From: Gammaproteobacteria bacterium
Lineage (GTDB): Bacteria > Pseudomonadota > Gammaproteobacteria > Pseudomonadales > Balneatricaceae
Assembly: GCA_030748435.1 (NCBI GenBank)
Contig: JASMLZ010000003.1
Coordinates: forward strand, 1 to 47,096
DNA: 47,096 bases
Direction: 5' to 3'
Positions 1 to 9,040 of the stretch are shown here, piece after piece (positions within the stretch are counted from its first letter, which is position 1; each line of letters opens with the position of its first letter). Position numbers and translations under genes: made by a program. The notes beneath the pieces were generated by a model that worked only from the letters and a program-made list of their open reading frames with translations, had not been told where the DNA came from and ran no database searches.

Positions 1-164
1 GTGCTTATGCTTATAACAGCCAACTGTTAGTCAGCGAGGGCGATATAGTCGAGACGGGACAGGTGATCGCTGAGTCAGGTGAAGGTCCTCAACTGGATGG
101 ACGTCTACACTTTGAGATTCGTAAGGATGGCAAGCCAGTCAATCCTCAGTCCTATATTAAGTAA
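1..164 (+). CDS. nlpD: NlpD, murein hydrolase activator, C-terminal fragment (5' truncated by window)
   Basis: The frame opening at base 3 runs to TAA at 162-164 and encodes the last 53 residues of an M23/LytM-type domain. It contains the hallmark LHFEIR segment followed by GKPVNPQSYIK, the usual end of NlpD-type proteins. NlpD is an envelope lipoprotein that activates amidases during cell separation. Its position directly upstream of rpoS matches the conserved nlpD-rpoS order of gammaproteobacteria, where rpoS is often transcribed partly from promoters inside nlpD. Only the C-terminus is visible, so the lipobox and LysM domain cannot be checked. Confidence 0.85.
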   Translation, partial: AYAYNSQLLVSEGDIVETGQVIAESGEGPQLDGRLHFEIRKDGKPVNPQSYIK

Positions 165-315
165 AATATAATAATTTGACATCAAGGGCGATAAATATCG
201 CCTAATTATTTTATTTAATAAATAAAACGGAAAAATCGAAAAAACTATAGATATATTTTTTTATATCGAGTATATTGCCGATCCAAAGATGAAAAAAACA
301 ATAAAAACAATTAAT

Positions 316-358
316 ATGAAATACAGGCCTTTGGCTGAGTTGGCCTATATTTTTTCAT
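316..358 (+). terminator. Terminator-like hairpin in the nlpD-rpoS gap
   Basis: AGGCC (325-329) pairs with GGCCT (342-346) around a 12-nt loop. After one mismatch the stem continues with A/T pairs (ATA 321-323 with TAT 348-350). A T-rich run follows at 350-355. It could terminate nlpD transcription or be part of a folded rpoS leader. The rest of the 165-440 gap is A/T-rich and holds no gene. Confidence 0.45.
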
Positions 359-395
359 CGAAATACAGTTTTTAAAATAAAAAATGTGCACTTAC

Positions 396-429
396 ATGCA
401 GGAGTGCATTTATGAGAACTAACGGGTAG
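396..429 (+). promoter_or_regulatory. rpoS leader: GGAG-loop hairpin plus five-codon leader ORF
   Basis: ATGCA (396-400) and TGCAT (405-409) form a perfect short stem that displays GGAG in the loop. GGAG is well placed as a ribosome binding site for an ATG at 412, which opens a five-codon ORF (MRTNG) ending at TAG 427-429, 11 nt before the rpoS start. A GGA motif in a hairpin loop is also the shape recognised by CsrA/RsmA proteins. Both roles are inferred. Confidence 0.35.
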
Positions 430-440
430 GTGGTGAAGCT

Positions 441-1433
441 ATGAATATGCAATTGATGAAACAGGAAGTAGATAAGGAAGTCACAGGTGAACTAGTATAT
501 TTGGTAGAAGCAACAAATGCTGAACGTAAACCGCAGGCTGATGAACTGAATGCCTATAAAACGAGTGGTCGTGGCTTTGCTAATTGCACTGACCAGAGTG
601 ATGCTACACAGCTTTATTTGAATGAGATAGGTTTTCGGGATTTATTGGATGCCGATCAGGAAAAGCACTATGCGTGTTTGGTGCAACAAGGTGATTTGGC
701 AGCTCGTGACTTAATGATCGAGAGTAATCTGCGTTTGGTGGTGAAATTAGCAAGACGCTATTTAAACCAGGGTTTGAGTCTGCTGGATCTAATTGCAGAA
801 GGGAACCTTGGCCTGATTCGGGCGGTGGAAAAATTTGATCCAGATTTGGGTTACCGCTTTTCGACTTATGCTACATGGTGGATTCGCCAGTCAATCGAGC
901 GTGCCATTATGAATCAGGGACGTTCTATCCGTTTGCCTATCCACGTGAAAAAAGAGTTGAATGTTTATCTGCGTGCTCAGCGTGAGCTGTTACAAAAGGT
1001 TAATCGTGAGCCAACTCCTGCAGAGTTAGCTGATTATATGGATAAACCGATTGCTAAAGTGCATGCCATGTTAAGTCTGAACTATCGTATAACCAGTATC
1101 AATACACAAGTATCAAAAGACACTGAATTTTCTTTGGTAGATACCATTGCCGATGAAGGTACCAATAGCCCAGAGCAAAATATGATATATAGTGATCTGC
1201 TGGCTAATATAGGCTGCTGGATTGACAAGCTTTCCTGCGTGCAGCGGGAAGTAATTTGTCGCCGTTTTGGGGTTTTAGGCCACCGTCCCAGTACCTTGGA
1301 AGAGGTTGGTGAACAGGTAGGTTTGACCCGTGAACGTGTGCGTCAAATACAGGTGCAGGCGCTGAAGAACCTGCGTGGCAAGTTGAGCGCTAACGGTCTT
1401 GTTAAAGAAGATGTGCTGGATAGTGAAATCTAG
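441..1433 (+). CDS. rpoS: RNA polymerase sigma factor RpoS (sigma-38)
   Basis: The general stress and stationary-phase sigma factor directs core RNA polymerase to stress promoters. At 330 aa it has the usual RpoS length. Region 1.2 shows the YLNEIG motif near residue 66. Region 2 carries [18 protein letters not shown] and then [16 protein letters not shown] (core binding, -10 recognition). Region 3 follows with [16 protein letters not shown], and region 4.2 near the C-terminus has [18 protein letters not shown] (-35 helix-turn-helix). The start ATG follows a weak purine-rich site (GGTGGTGAAG); an in-frame ATG two codons on is an alternative. The gene converges with mutS and the two stops share CTAG at 1430-1433. 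The leader contains two hairpins and a short ORF, which suggests post-transcriptional control as is common for rpoS. Confidence 0.96.
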   Translation: MNMQLMKQEVDKEVTGELVYLVEATNAERKPQADELNAYKTSGRGFANCTDQSDATQLYLNEIGFRDLLDADQEKHYACLVQQGDLAARDLMIESNLRLVVKLARRYLNQGLSLLDLIAEGNLGLIRAVEKFDPDLGYRFSTYATWWIRQSIERAIMNQGRSIRLPIHVKKELNVYLRAQRELLQKVNREPTPAELADYMDKPIAKVHAMLSLNYRITSINTQVSKDTEFSLVDTIADEGTNSPEQNMIYSDLLANIGCWIDKLSCVQREVICRRFGVLGHRPSTLEEVGEQVGLTRERVRQIQVQALKNLRGKLSANGLVKEDVLDSEI

Positions 1434-4039
1434 TTTTTTGCCATCAGATCCTGTAGCTGGTAGATTAATTTCAGAGCCTGACGTGGTGTCATATCATCAG
1501 CCGCTTTGGCCTGCAACAGGGCTTCAACCGGGGTGCTAACAGCTGCAAACATGTCAGCTTGAGCTGGATGTGGCGGCGGGGTAATCATGTCATCATTAGA
1601 GATATGGTGTTGTACCTGCCTGACCTTGTTGCTTGGCAAGGCGTTTTGTTCTGTGGCTTCAAGTTTGTGCAATTTTTCTTTGGCTTGCTTCACCACTGGG
1701 TCAGGTACTCCTGCCAACTTGGCAACCTGTAGACCGTAACTTTGGCTGGCTGGGCCGCGCAACACCTTGTGCATAAAGATAATGCTATCCTGGTATTCGG
1801 TGGCATCCAGATGCAGATTTTCGACCTTGGGAATTTGCTCAGCCAATTGTGTCATTTCAAAATAGTGAGTGGCAAACAGGGTTAATGCTCCGACCTGGTT
1901 AGCCAGATGTTCAGCGCAAGACCAAGCCAATGATAAGCCGTCATAAGTACTCGTGCCGCGTCCTACTTCATCCATTAATACCAGGCTATTAGGCGTAGCA
2001 TTATGCAAGATATTCGCCGTTTCGGTCATTTCTACCATAAATGTTGAGCGTCCGCCTGCTAAGTCATCACTAGAGCCCATACGAGTAAAGATACGATCCA
2101 CAAGACCTATATTGGCGCTCGCAGCTGGCACAAAAGCACCTATTTGGGCCAGAATGACAATAAGTGCCACCTGCCGCATATAGGTTGACTTACCCCCCAT
2201 ATTTGGCCCTGTGATAATCATTAAGCTTTCAGCCGCTTGGAGTTCAACGTCATTGGCAACAAAAGGATCTGTGATTAACTGCTCGACCACCAGATGGCGG
2301 CCTTCAACAATACTGAGGCCACGCTTTTCGGTCAACTTGGGTCGTTTAAGGTTTAAATTACAGGCCCGTTCGGCCAAACTCACCAAAATGTCGAGTTCAC
2401 TGATACCGTCAGCACATTGCTGTAGTGGCTGCAACTGTTCGGCCAGTTGTTCGACTAGTGCTTCGTAAAGGGATTTTTCTCTACTTAGGGCGCGACTTTT
2501 ACTGCTTAGGGCTTGGTCTTCAAATTGTTTTAGCTCGGGAGTAATAAAGCGTTCGGCATTTTTAAGTGTCTGACGGCGGATATAGTCTGCAGGTGCCTCG
2601 GCAGATTGTAAGCGGCTGATTTCAATATAATAGCCGTGTACCCGGTTATAGCCTACCTTAAGTGTTGATAGCCCTGTGCGTTCACGCTCTCGGGTTTCCA
2701 GATCCAAAAGAAACTGACCAGCATTCTCACTTAAACCACGCAATTCATCCAGTTCATGGTCATAGCCTTCTGCAATCACGCCACCATCCCGTAACACTAC
2801 CGGAGGATTGTCAACAATGGCTTGATCCAATAATAATGCCAGCTCTGGGAACTGGCCTATGTGCTGGCTTAGTTGCTGGCCGAGCAGGGTGGCGTGTTGC
2901 TGCAGTAGTGTTTGGATATCAGGTAAGGCAGCGAAGCTGATTGCCAAGCGTGAGAGATCCCTTGGGCGAGCGGAACGCAAAGCAATACGTGAAACAATAC
3001 GCTCCATATCCCCTATAGGCTGCATGGCTGTTTGCAGGGCTGCAAAACTATCGGCCTCAATAATATTGCCAATTAGGTCTTGGCGTGCTTCCAGTTGGGT
3101 GAGATCACGCAGCGGGTTATTGAGCCAGCGCCTTAGTAGACGTCCACCCATTGCCGTAACGGTGGTATCCATCACCTCAGCCAGGGTGTGTTGATGACCG
3201 CCTTGCAGATTACGATCGATCTCTAGGTTCTTGCGACTGGGGCCATCCAAAATAAGCGTTGCTTGTGCTTGTTCTACTTGAATACTACGCAGATGAGGTA
3301 GGTCACCGCGTTGTGTTTCTTTGGCGTAGTTCAGCAAACAGCCAGCGGCACACACGGCTGCAGGCATCTCATCACAACCAAAGCCGGCTAGATCACGAGT
3401 GTTAAATTGTTGGCACAAAAGCCGTTCGGCGGTGTCTAAGGCAAAGTTCCAGGGTGCTTGGGGACGATGACAGGGCCACTCATTGAGCAAGTGGATAATG
3501 GCGCTGGATTCATCATACAGCAGTTCCGCCGGGCGCCAACGTTGCAGCAGGGTCTGCAAATCATCTTCATTGCCTGCCTGGCTTAGACGAAAGCGACCGC
3601 TGCTCATATCTAAAGCAGCTACACCATAGGCATTGCCTAAATGACAGACGGCACATAGCAGGCTATCCTGCTTGGCATCCAGCAAGGCTTCGTCGGTCAG
3701 AGTGCCTGGTGTAACGACCCGTACTACCTTGCGTTCCACCGGACCTTTGCTGGTAGCTGGATCACCTATTTGCTCAGCAATGGCAACCGCTTTACCGGCA
3801 CTGACAATCTTGGCTATATAACCTTCAGCGGCGTGGTAAGGGATGCCTGCCATGGGAATTGGTTCGCCAGCGGATTGCCCCCGTGCCGTCAGGGAAATAT
3901 CCAGCAGGTCAGAGGCCAGCTTGGCATCATCATAAAACAGCTCATAAAAGTCGCCCATGCGGTAAAACACCAAGTCTTGTGGGTATTCGCTTTTTATACG
4001 CAGGTATTGCTGCATCATTGGGGTATGTGCTGAGGCCAT
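1430..4039 (-). CDS. mutS: DNA mismatch repair protein MutS
   Basis: MutS binds base mismatches and starts methyl-directed repair with MutL. The N-terminal mismatch-binding domain has [12 protein letters not shown] and the FxE-type segment GDFYELF, in which Phe and Glu contact the mismatch. The C-terminal ATPase has the Walker [14 protein letters not shown], Walker [13 protein letters not shown] and the signature [10 protein letters not shown]. The reading frame opens at a GTG at 4072, but no ribosome site is visible there. The ATG at 4039 gives [13 protein letters not shown], which matches the usual distance from start to HTPMMQQYL, so I chose it (869 aa). The gene is convergent with rpoS. 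In related genomes mutS lies near pncC-recA; here a 17-kb accessory block separates them. Confidence 0.96.
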   Translation of the reverse strand: MASAHTPMMQQYLRIKSEYPQDLVFYRMGDFYELFYDDAKLASDLLDISLTARGQSAGEPIPMAGIPYHAAEGYIAKIVSAGKAVAIAEQIGDPATSKGPVERKVVRVVTPGTLTDEALLDAKQDSLLCAVCHLGNAYGVAALDMSSGRFRLSQAGNEDDLQTLLQRWRPAELLYDESSAIIHLLNEWPCHRPQAPWNFALDTAERLLCQQFNTRDLAGFGCDEMPAAVCAAGCLLNYAKETQRGDLPHLRSIQVEQAQATLILDGPSRKNLEIDRNLQGGHQHTLAEVMDTTVTAMGGRLLRRWLNNPLRDLTQLEARQDLIGNIIEADSFAALQTAMQPIGDMERIVSRIALRSARPRDLSRLAISFAALPDIQTLLQQHATLLGQQLSQHIGQFPELALLLDQAIVDNPPVVLRDGGVIAEGYDHELDELRGLSENAGQFLLDLETRERERTGLSTLKVGYNRVHGYYIEISRLQSAEAPADYIRRQTLKNAERFITPELKQFEDQALSSKSRALSREKSLYEALVEQLAEQLQPLQQCADGISELDILVSLAERACNLNLKRPKLTEKRGLSIVEGRHLVVEQLITDPFVANDVELQAAESLMIITGPNMGGKSTYMRQVALIVILAQIGAFVPAASANIGLVDRIFTRMGSSDDLAGGRSTFMVEMTETANILHNATPNSLVLMDEVGRGTSTYDGLSLAWSCAEHLANQVGALTLFATHYFEMTQLAEQIPKVENLHLDATEYQDSIIFMHKVLRGPASQSYGLQVAKLAGVPDPVVKQAKEKLHKLEATEQNALPSNKVRQVQHHISNDDMITPPPHPAQADMFAAVSTPVEALLQAKAADDMTPRQALKLIYQLQDLMAKN

Positions 4040-4060
4040 GGTTGCTTGTTGAATAGCTTT

Positions 4061-4075
4061 ATAGTGGAGCACTAT
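4061..4075. repeat. 15-bp palindrome at the mutS upstream edge
   Basis: ATAGTG (4061-4066) and CACTAT (4070-4075) form a perfect inverted repeat around GAG. It lies between the mutS ATG at 4039 and the divergent racemase gene, and covers the alternative GTG start of mutS. It is shaped like an operator for a dimeric repressor. No regulator can be assigned. Confidence 0.35.
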
Positions 4076-4246
4076 TCTAGTACACCAGACGTATTATATC
4101 GACAGATTCTGTAACATTGTGCAGACCTTCCTTAGCCTGTTCACATAGCATGTTAAGTTGGAATTCACTATTGCTTGCACCAGACCTTCAGGACTAAACT
4201 GCTCAGGTAAAAAATACCCATATAAGCCTACCAAGGAGTATAGGAA

Positions 4247-5275
4247 ATGCGTTGGACACGAACCATACAAAGCATTGATGTTCACTGTGCCGGTGAGATA
4301 GGCCGAGTCATTACTGGCGGAGTACTGGATATTCCTGGTGCTAGCATGGCTGAGAAGTTGGCTTATATTAATGAGGTTGATGACGACTTAAGGCGGTTTT
4401 TATGCTCGGAGCCACGCAGCGGACCGGCTGGTTCTTTTGTGCTGCTGCTGCCAGCAACTGATTCGCAGGCAGATACGGGATTTATCGTTTTGCAGCCTGA
4501 TCAGGCTCATGCCATGTCAGGCTCTAACGCTATTTGTGCCGTAACGGCCATATTGGAGACCGGCATGAAGCCCATGCTTGAGCCCACTACCGAGGTGGTA
4601 CTGGATACAGCAGCAGGCCTGGTTAGAGCAGTAGCACACTGTCAGGGTGGCAAAGTCAGCAATGTGACTTTGACTATGCCAACGGCCTTTGTGGCACAAC
4701 AAGGCGTTACCATCGAAACGCAAAAGTGGGGTAGTATTACTTATGATTTGTGTTTTGGTGGGGTTTTTTACGCCTTGGTTGATGCTCAGCAACTGCATTT
4801 GGAAATCACCCCTGAGTCAGCACGAGAATTGGCCATAGCTGGTGTTGAGCTGCGTGATTTAATTGCCAGTAGTACGGATATTTGCCATCCTTTAACCCCT
4901 GCAGTGAATGGCATAGCTTATGTTATGTGGCGCAGCAATGAACCTGATGGCGCGGTAAAAACCTGCACCACCATGCGACCCGGTCGAATAGATCGTTCAC
5001 CCTGTGGTACAGGTAGTACAGCCAATATGGCTGCCAGTTATGCCAAAGGGATGTTGCAAGTGGGTGAGAGTATGGTGTCGCGTTCCACAATTGGGAGTGA
5101 GTTTGTTAGCCGACTTGTGGGGCTGGAACAGGTTGGGCCCTATACTGGGGTGCAAGTCACCATATCTGGGCAAGCCTGGATTTATGGTATGTCCCAATTG
5201 GGTCTGGACCCTGCTGATCCTTTCCCGCAGGGCTTTATTGTGGCCGATACCTGGGGTCAGGTGCCAAACGTTTAG
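4247..5275 (+). CDS. Proline racemase family enzyme of the Ser/Cys type (hydroxyproline epimerase or trans-3-hydroxy-L-proline dehydratase)
   Basis: The 342-aa protein has the full proline racemase fold signatures. In classical racemases both catalytic bases are Cys (MCGH and DRSPCGTG). Here the first is Ser91 in MSGSN, while the second, Cys253 in DRSPCGTGS, is kept. In this family Cys/Cys pairs mark racemases and 4-hydroxyproline epimerases, Thr/Cys marks trans-3-hydroxyproline dehydratases, and Ser/Cys members have been linked to dehydratase and/or epimerase activity. A hydroxyproline substrate is therefore more likely than proline, but the exact reaction is open. The start is supported by AAGGAG at 4233-4238. 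No other hydroxyproline pathway gene is nearby. It is divergent from mutS and convergent with the IclR gene, 5 bp away. Confidence 0.85.
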   Translation: MRWTRTIQSIDVHCAGEIGRVITGGVLDIPGASMAEKLAYINEVDDDLRRFLCSEPRSGPAGSFVLLLPATDSQADTGFIVLQPDQAHAMSGSNAICAVTAILETGMKPMLEPTTEVVLDTAAGLVRAVAHCQGGKVSNVTLTMPTAFVAQQGVTIETQKWGSITYDLCFGGVFYALVDAQQLHLEITPESARELAIAGVELRDLIASSTDICHPLTPAVNGIAYVMWRSNEPDGAVKTCTTMRPGRIDRSPCGTGSTANMAASYAKGMLQVGESMVSRSTIGSEFVSRLVGLEQVGPYTGVQVTISGQAWIYGMSQLGLDPADPFPQGFIVADTWGQVPNV

Positions 5276-5280
5276 TGCTG

Positions 5281-6099
5281 CTAATTATGGGTTGGGAAGT
5301 GCCAGAGCTCGGCCTGCAGACCAATCTGACTAGCCGCGTGAAGCAGTGGTTGGCGATATTGCTGTAATTCTTCCAAACTATGGCGAGAGGTGGAAGTGGC
5401 AATGGAAATGGCGCCCACAACCTGCTGTTTGGAAGTCAGAATGGGAGCCGCAATACTAATAATGCCATTTTCGTGTTCTTCCCGGTCAAAGGCGACCCCT
5501 TCTTTACGTATGGCTTCCAAGTCTTGTTGCAAGGCTGCTGCACAGCCAAGAGTGGCAGGCGTAAATTGAATAAATGTTTGGCGCTGCATGGCGAATGCCA
5601 TGCGCTCAGGAGAGAGGTATGCAAGCATAGCCTTGCCGACACCAGTGCAATGTGCAGGGGCCACACGACCTGCCTGCGCCAGTGTTTCAAAGCGTTCGCT
5701 GGTGCGGCGTTTGTCAATAAATAATACCTGACCATTTTCAATTTGGGCTAAATGTATAGTCTCATCGACCTGGTTTGCCAACTGGTCGAGAAACGGCTCG
5801 GCAATAGGCGCTAGAGAAGCCTGCTGCCAAGCCTGATGAGCCAGGCGAACCAGCCGCATTCCCAAAGAGTATTTTTGGTTGTCGACATTATAAGAAAGCA
5901 TGCCTTGATTGGTCATTGACTGCAAAAAGCGATAAGTGGTGGCCTTGGGGAAGGGACTGTGCGCCAAAATCTCATTAAAGCGCATAGGTTGAGTTGCTGC
6001 TGCGACAATATCTAACATAATCAGGGCTTTGCCAACGGTGCCATCTTCCTTGGCTCTGGGCATAATGGCATCCTTGGCTGATATTTTGTTGTTGCTCAT
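5281..6099 (-). CDS. IclR-family transcriptional regulator
   Basis: The 272-aa protein has an N-terminal winged helix-turn-helix (about residues 16-80, with PFPKATTYRFLQSM as recognition region) and a C-terminal IclR effector domain (about 90-265, including APAHCTGVGKAMLAYL and REEHENGIISIAAPI). IclR proteins regulate catabolic operons in response to small organic ligands. The gene is last in a minus-strand run after the ABC ATPase and glycerol kinase genes, with a 92-nt gap to glpK. It is a candidate regulator of the galactoside/glycerol genes, though it could instead control the convergent racemase gene. The ligand is unknown. Confidence 0.9.
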   Translation of the reverse strand: MSNNKISAKDAIMPRAKEDGTVGKALIMLDIVAAATQPMRFNEILAHSPFPKATTYRFLQSMTNQGMLSYNVDNQKYSLGMRLVRLAHQAWQQASLAPIAEPFLDQLANQVDETIHLAQIENGQVLFIDKRRTSERFETLAQAGRVAPAHCTGVGKAMLAYLSPERMAFAMQRQTFIQFTPATLGCAAALQQDLEAIRKEGVAFDREEHENGIISIAAPILTSKQQVVGAISIATSTSRHSLEELQQYRQPLLHAASQIGLQAELWHFPTHN

Positions 6100-6191
6100 A
6101 TTGTCTACAGTTAGTTAAAGTTTAGCTTGTATTTTAAATATTGGAAAAATTTACGGCGTCAGGCTACCACTAGTGTTTGGTGTTGGCAATC

Positions 6192-7694
6192 CTAGTCACC
6201 TGTCTTATTGGTCATAGCTAAAGTACTTTGGACAGCTTGTTGCCATTGCTTGTATAAATGTGATGCTTTGGCCTTATGCAATTGCGGTTGGAACTGATGT
6301 TGCATTTGCCATTGCTGGCTAAATGCCAGCATGGTGTCATAAATACCCGCTTGTTGGCCAGCTAACCAGGCTGCGCCAATAATCGTCGACTCTATATTTT
6401 GAGGGCGGTCCACCGTGGTACCTAAAATGTCGGCCAGAAACTGCATGGTCCAATCACTCTGAGTCATGCCACCATCCACCCGCAAGCGTGTCTGCTGCGT
6501 TAATGCGGGACAATCAGCCTGCATTGCCTGTAATAGGTCCCGTGTCTGATAAGCCACCGATTCCAGAGCGGCGCGGGCCAGTTCTGCAGGGCCAGAATTA
6601 CGGGTAAGGCCATAGATGGCGCCGCGGCATTCCGGGTTCCAGTAGGGTGCTCCCAGACCAGTAAAGGCGGGCACCATTATTAGTTCCTGTTGAGGGTCTG
6701 CCTGTTGTGCCAGAGTGCTTGCTTGATTGGCGTGGTCGATAATATTTAGGCCATCACGCAACCATTGCACAACGGCACCGGCAATAAAAATGGAACCTTC
6801 CAGTGCATAAGTGGTTTGACCATTGATGCGATAGGCAATAGTACTAAGCAAGCGCTTTTTGGAGTGTACTCGTTGTTGGCCTGTATTAAGCAGGGCAAAG
6901 CACCCCGTGCCATAGGTAGACTTCATCATGCCCGGTTCGAAACAGGCCTGACCAATAGTGGCTGCCTGCTGGTCTCCAGCTACACCCAATATTGGTATAG
7001 ATGTGCCAAACAAACTGGGATCTGTATGACCAAACTCAGCGGCACAATCCAATACCTCTGGTAGCATATTCACGGGTATATGCAATAGTTCGCACAGGTC
7101 TTGGCTCCAGATATTTTGATCGATATCGAACAATAGTGTACGAGCAGCATTCGTTGCATCGGTAACATGCCGTTTGCCGCCTGTCAGACGCCAGATCAGA
7201 TAGCTGTCAACTGTGCCAAAAGCCAGTTTGCCTTGTTCGGCCTGATTTCTTGCACCGTCGACATGATCCAGTATCCACTGCACTTTGGTACCGGAAAAGT
7301 ATGGGTCCAATAATAATCCGGTGGTGTTTTGTATCTGTTGTTCGTAGCCCTGCTGCTTGAGCTCTTGGCAAATATTGCTGGTACGCCGGTCCTGCCAGAC
7401 GATGGCTGGGTAGATGGCTTGGCCTGTTGCCTTATCCCAAACTAAGGTTGTTTCACGTTGATTGGTGATGCCAATAGCAGCGATGTCTACCTGTTCTCCG
7501 GCCTGAGCCAATGCTTGCTGGCAGGTGACGATCACGGTTTGCCATATTTCTTCGGGATCATGCTCTACCCAGCCCGAATGGGGGAAGTGCTGGGTAAATT
7601 CCTTTTGCGCCTTGGCTAGGGGGCACATATTGCTGTCAAACACGATAGCGCGGGTCGAAGTGGTACCTTGGTCGATGGCTAAAATGGCTTTCAT
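6192..7694 (-). CDS. glpK: Glycerol kinase
   Basis: This FGGY-family kinase phosphorylates glycerol to sn-glycerol-3-phosphate with ATP. The N-terminus has the phosphate-binding loop [15 protein letters not shown]. Glycerol-site segments include [12 protein letters not shown] and [12 protein letters not shown], followed by AIVWQDRRT. The C-terminal half shows [20 protein letters not shown] and [20 protein letters not shown]. At 500 aa it has the normal GlpK length. Finding glpK between an ABC ATPase gene and an IclR gene, without glpF or glpD, is unusual. It suggests that the imported galactosides release glycerol. Upstream (7695-7806) lie three TGATCA hexamers at 7718, 7764 and 7783. Confidence 0.95.
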   Translation of the reverse strand: MKAILAIDQGTTSTRAIVFDSNMCPLAKAQKEFTQHFPHSGWVEHDPEEIWQTVIVTCQQALAQAGEQVDIAAIGITNQRETTLVWDKATGQAIYPAIVWQDRRTSNICQELKQQGYEQQIQNTTGLLLDPYFSGTKVQWILDHVDGARNQAEQGKLAFGTVDSYLIWRLTGGKRHVTDATNAARTLLFDIDQNIWSQDLCELLHIPVNMLPEVLDCAAEFGHTDPSLFGTSIPILGVAGDQQAATIGQACFEPGMMKSTYGTGCFALLNTGQQRVHSKKRLLSTIAYRINGQTTYALEGSIFIAGAVVQWLRDGLNIIDHANQASTLAQQADPQQELIMVPAFTGLGAPYWNPECRGAIYGLTRNSGPAELARAALESVAYQTRDLLQAMQADCPALTQQTRLRVDGGMTQSDWTMQFLADILGTTVDRPQNIESTIIGAAWLAGQQAGIYDTMLAFSQQWQMQHQFQPQLHKAKASHLYKQWQQAVQSTLAMTNKTGD

Positions 7695-7806
7695 GGGGCT
7701 AAGTCCTGTTGGTTATCTGATCAACCAGCAATATGCTATGTTTTTTAAAGCGTTAATTGCAAGTGATCATCTACTGTATCCATGATCAGTGGTAATTCGT
7801 GCCTAA

Positions 7807-8868
7807 TTAATTGATCCTTTGTTCTGTCTGCGGGTCAAACAGCATAACTTTATCAGCAGTGATTTTAATACCGGTTTGTTGATCATTATATAAGGTTTCT
7901 GAGCCACGCAGCTCAACTACCAATTTTTCCCCAGTTGCGGTCAACAAGTGCATATAGGCAACACCACCCAGATGCTCAATAATATCCACTGGTAACTGGT
8001 GGCCTTGATTGTCTAGGTCAATTTCTTGTGGACGTATGCCAACCAGTACGTCGGTGAGATCAGTCTTTAAAGCAGTGCTGGTTGGCATAACCATATTGCC
8101 TAACGCCGGCACGACGACCTGATCATTAACAATTTGACCCTTGAGGAAGTTCATGCCGGGAGAACCAATAAAACCAGCTACAAATTTGTTAACAGGATTA
8201 TTATATAACTCAAGTGGCGAGCCCACTTGTTCAATGTTACCGGCCCGTAATACTACAATCTTGTCAGCCATAGTCATGGCTTCAACCTGATCGTGGGTTA
8301 CATAGATCATAGTGGCCCCCAGTTCCTTATGCAGGTGGGCCAACTCAATGCGCATTTCTACACGTAATTCTGCATCCAGATTGGACAGGGGCTCATCGAA
8401 CAGGAACACATCCGGCCCACGTACTATGGCTCGGCCAATAGCCACCCGCTGGCGTTGGCCACCGGAAAGAGCTTTTGGTTTACGGTCCAGATAGGGTTCC
8501 AACTGGAGGATTTTGGCAGCTTTATCAACCTTGCGGGCAATTTCCTGTTTATCTACCTTATTCATCTTTAAGCCAAAGCCCATATTCTCTTGCACTGTCA
8601 TATGGGGGTAGAGTGCATAGGTTTGGAATACCATGGCTACTCCGCGATCAGCCGGGTCAGCCTGAGTTACATCCCGGTCACCGATGATAATATTACCGCT
8701 GGTGGTTTCCTCTAAGCCCGCAATCATACGCAACAATGTAGATTTGCCACAGCCGGAAGGCCCGACAAATACGCAAAACTCACCTGGCTCTATATTGAGA
8801 TCTATGCCATGGATGACTTCAATATCTTCGTATTTTTTGACCGCTTTGTGTAAGGCTACACTGGACAT
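7807..8868 (-). CDS. Sugar ABC transporter ATP-binding protein (MalK/UgpC-like)
   Basis: This 353-aa protein is the ATPase of a carbohydrate ABC importer. Walker A is GPSGCGKST (36-44), the signature is LSGGQRQRVAIGRA (from 134), Walker B ends in FLFDEP (155-160) and the switch His lies in VTHDQVEAMTMADK. A C-terminal MalK-type OB/TOBE regulatory domain occupies roughly 235-353. The gene is divergent from the binding protein and permease genes at 9041-12156, which have no ATPase of their own, so it almost certainly completes that transporter. A good ribosome site (AGGGAAAG) precedes the ATG. The motifs cannot tell galactosides from other sugars; the assignment to galactosides comes from context. 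Confidence 0.92.
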   Translation of the reverse strand: MSSVALHKAVKKYEDIEVIHGIDLNIEPGEFCVFVGPSGCGKSTLLRMIAGLEETTSGNIIIGDRDVTQADPADRGVAMVFQTYALYPHMTVQENMGFGLKMNKVDKQEIARKVDKAAKILQLEPYLDRKPKALSGGQRQRVAIGRAIVRGPDVFLFDEPLSNLDAELRVEMRIELAHLHKELGATMIYVTHDQVEAMTMADKIVVLRAGNIEQVGSPLELYNNPVNKFVAGFIGSPGMNFLKGQIVNDQVVVPALGNMVMPTSTALKTDLTDVLVGIRPQEIDLDNQGHQLPVDIIEHLGGVAYMHLLTATGEKLVVELRGSETLYNDQQTGIKITADKVMLFDPQTEQRIN

Positions 8869-8906
8869 TTTCTTTCCCTTATTAGTGACTTTTATGCACC
8901 TGCTAT

Positions 8907-8928
8907 ATATTTTGCGAGCGCAAAATAT
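8907..8928. promoter_or_regulatory. Operator-like perfect palindrome in the divergent promoter region
   Basis: ATATTTTGCG (8907-8916) and CGCAAAATAT (8919-8928) form a perfect 10-bp inverted repeat around AG. It lies 39 bp upstream of the ABC ATPase start and 23 bp upstream of the -35 box of the opposite operon. It looks like a site for a dimeric sugar-responsive repressor or activator. The regulator is not identified. Confidence 0.5.
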
Positions 8929-8950
8929 TTACCCGTCATGCAAAAATAAT

Positions 8951-8980
8951 TTGACAAAACTAGGCTCTCATAATTATTAT
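8951..8980 (+). promoter_or_regulatory. Sigma-70-type promoter of the galactoside operon
   Basis: A perfect -35 hexamer TTGACA (8951-8956) is followed after 18 bp by TATTAT (8975-8980). It precedes the binding protein gene by about 60 bp, and the expected transcript start falls at the edge of the adjacent inverted repeats. Confidence 0.55.
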
Positions 8981-8989
8981 TTATTTGCA

Positions 8990-9020
8990 ATAGTTGAAAA
9001 TTAGTTTCACTATTTGAAAC
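8990..9020 (+). promoter_or_regulatory. Overlapping inverted repeats, probable repressor operator
   Basis: GTTTCA (9004-9009) and TGAAAC (9015-9020) form a perfect palindrome with a 5-bp spacer. A second repeat, ATAGTTGAAA (8990-8999) against TTTCACTAT (9005-9013), shares its right half with the first. The block lies just downstream of the -10 box and upstream of the ribosome site, where a repressor would block initiation. The local IclR protein is a possible binder. Confidence 0.5.
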
Positions 9021-9040
9021 AAACCAATGGAGAAAACACA

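Noticed and set aside
4094-4285. 63-codon minus-strand ORF upstream of the racemase gene
   Set aside because: It overlaps the racemase ribosome site and start, and the product looks like random translation.
9014-9040. TTG start extending the sugar-binding protein by nine residues
   Set aside because: It would put polar residues before the signal peptide and bury the GGAGA ribosome site and the operator repeat inside the gene.
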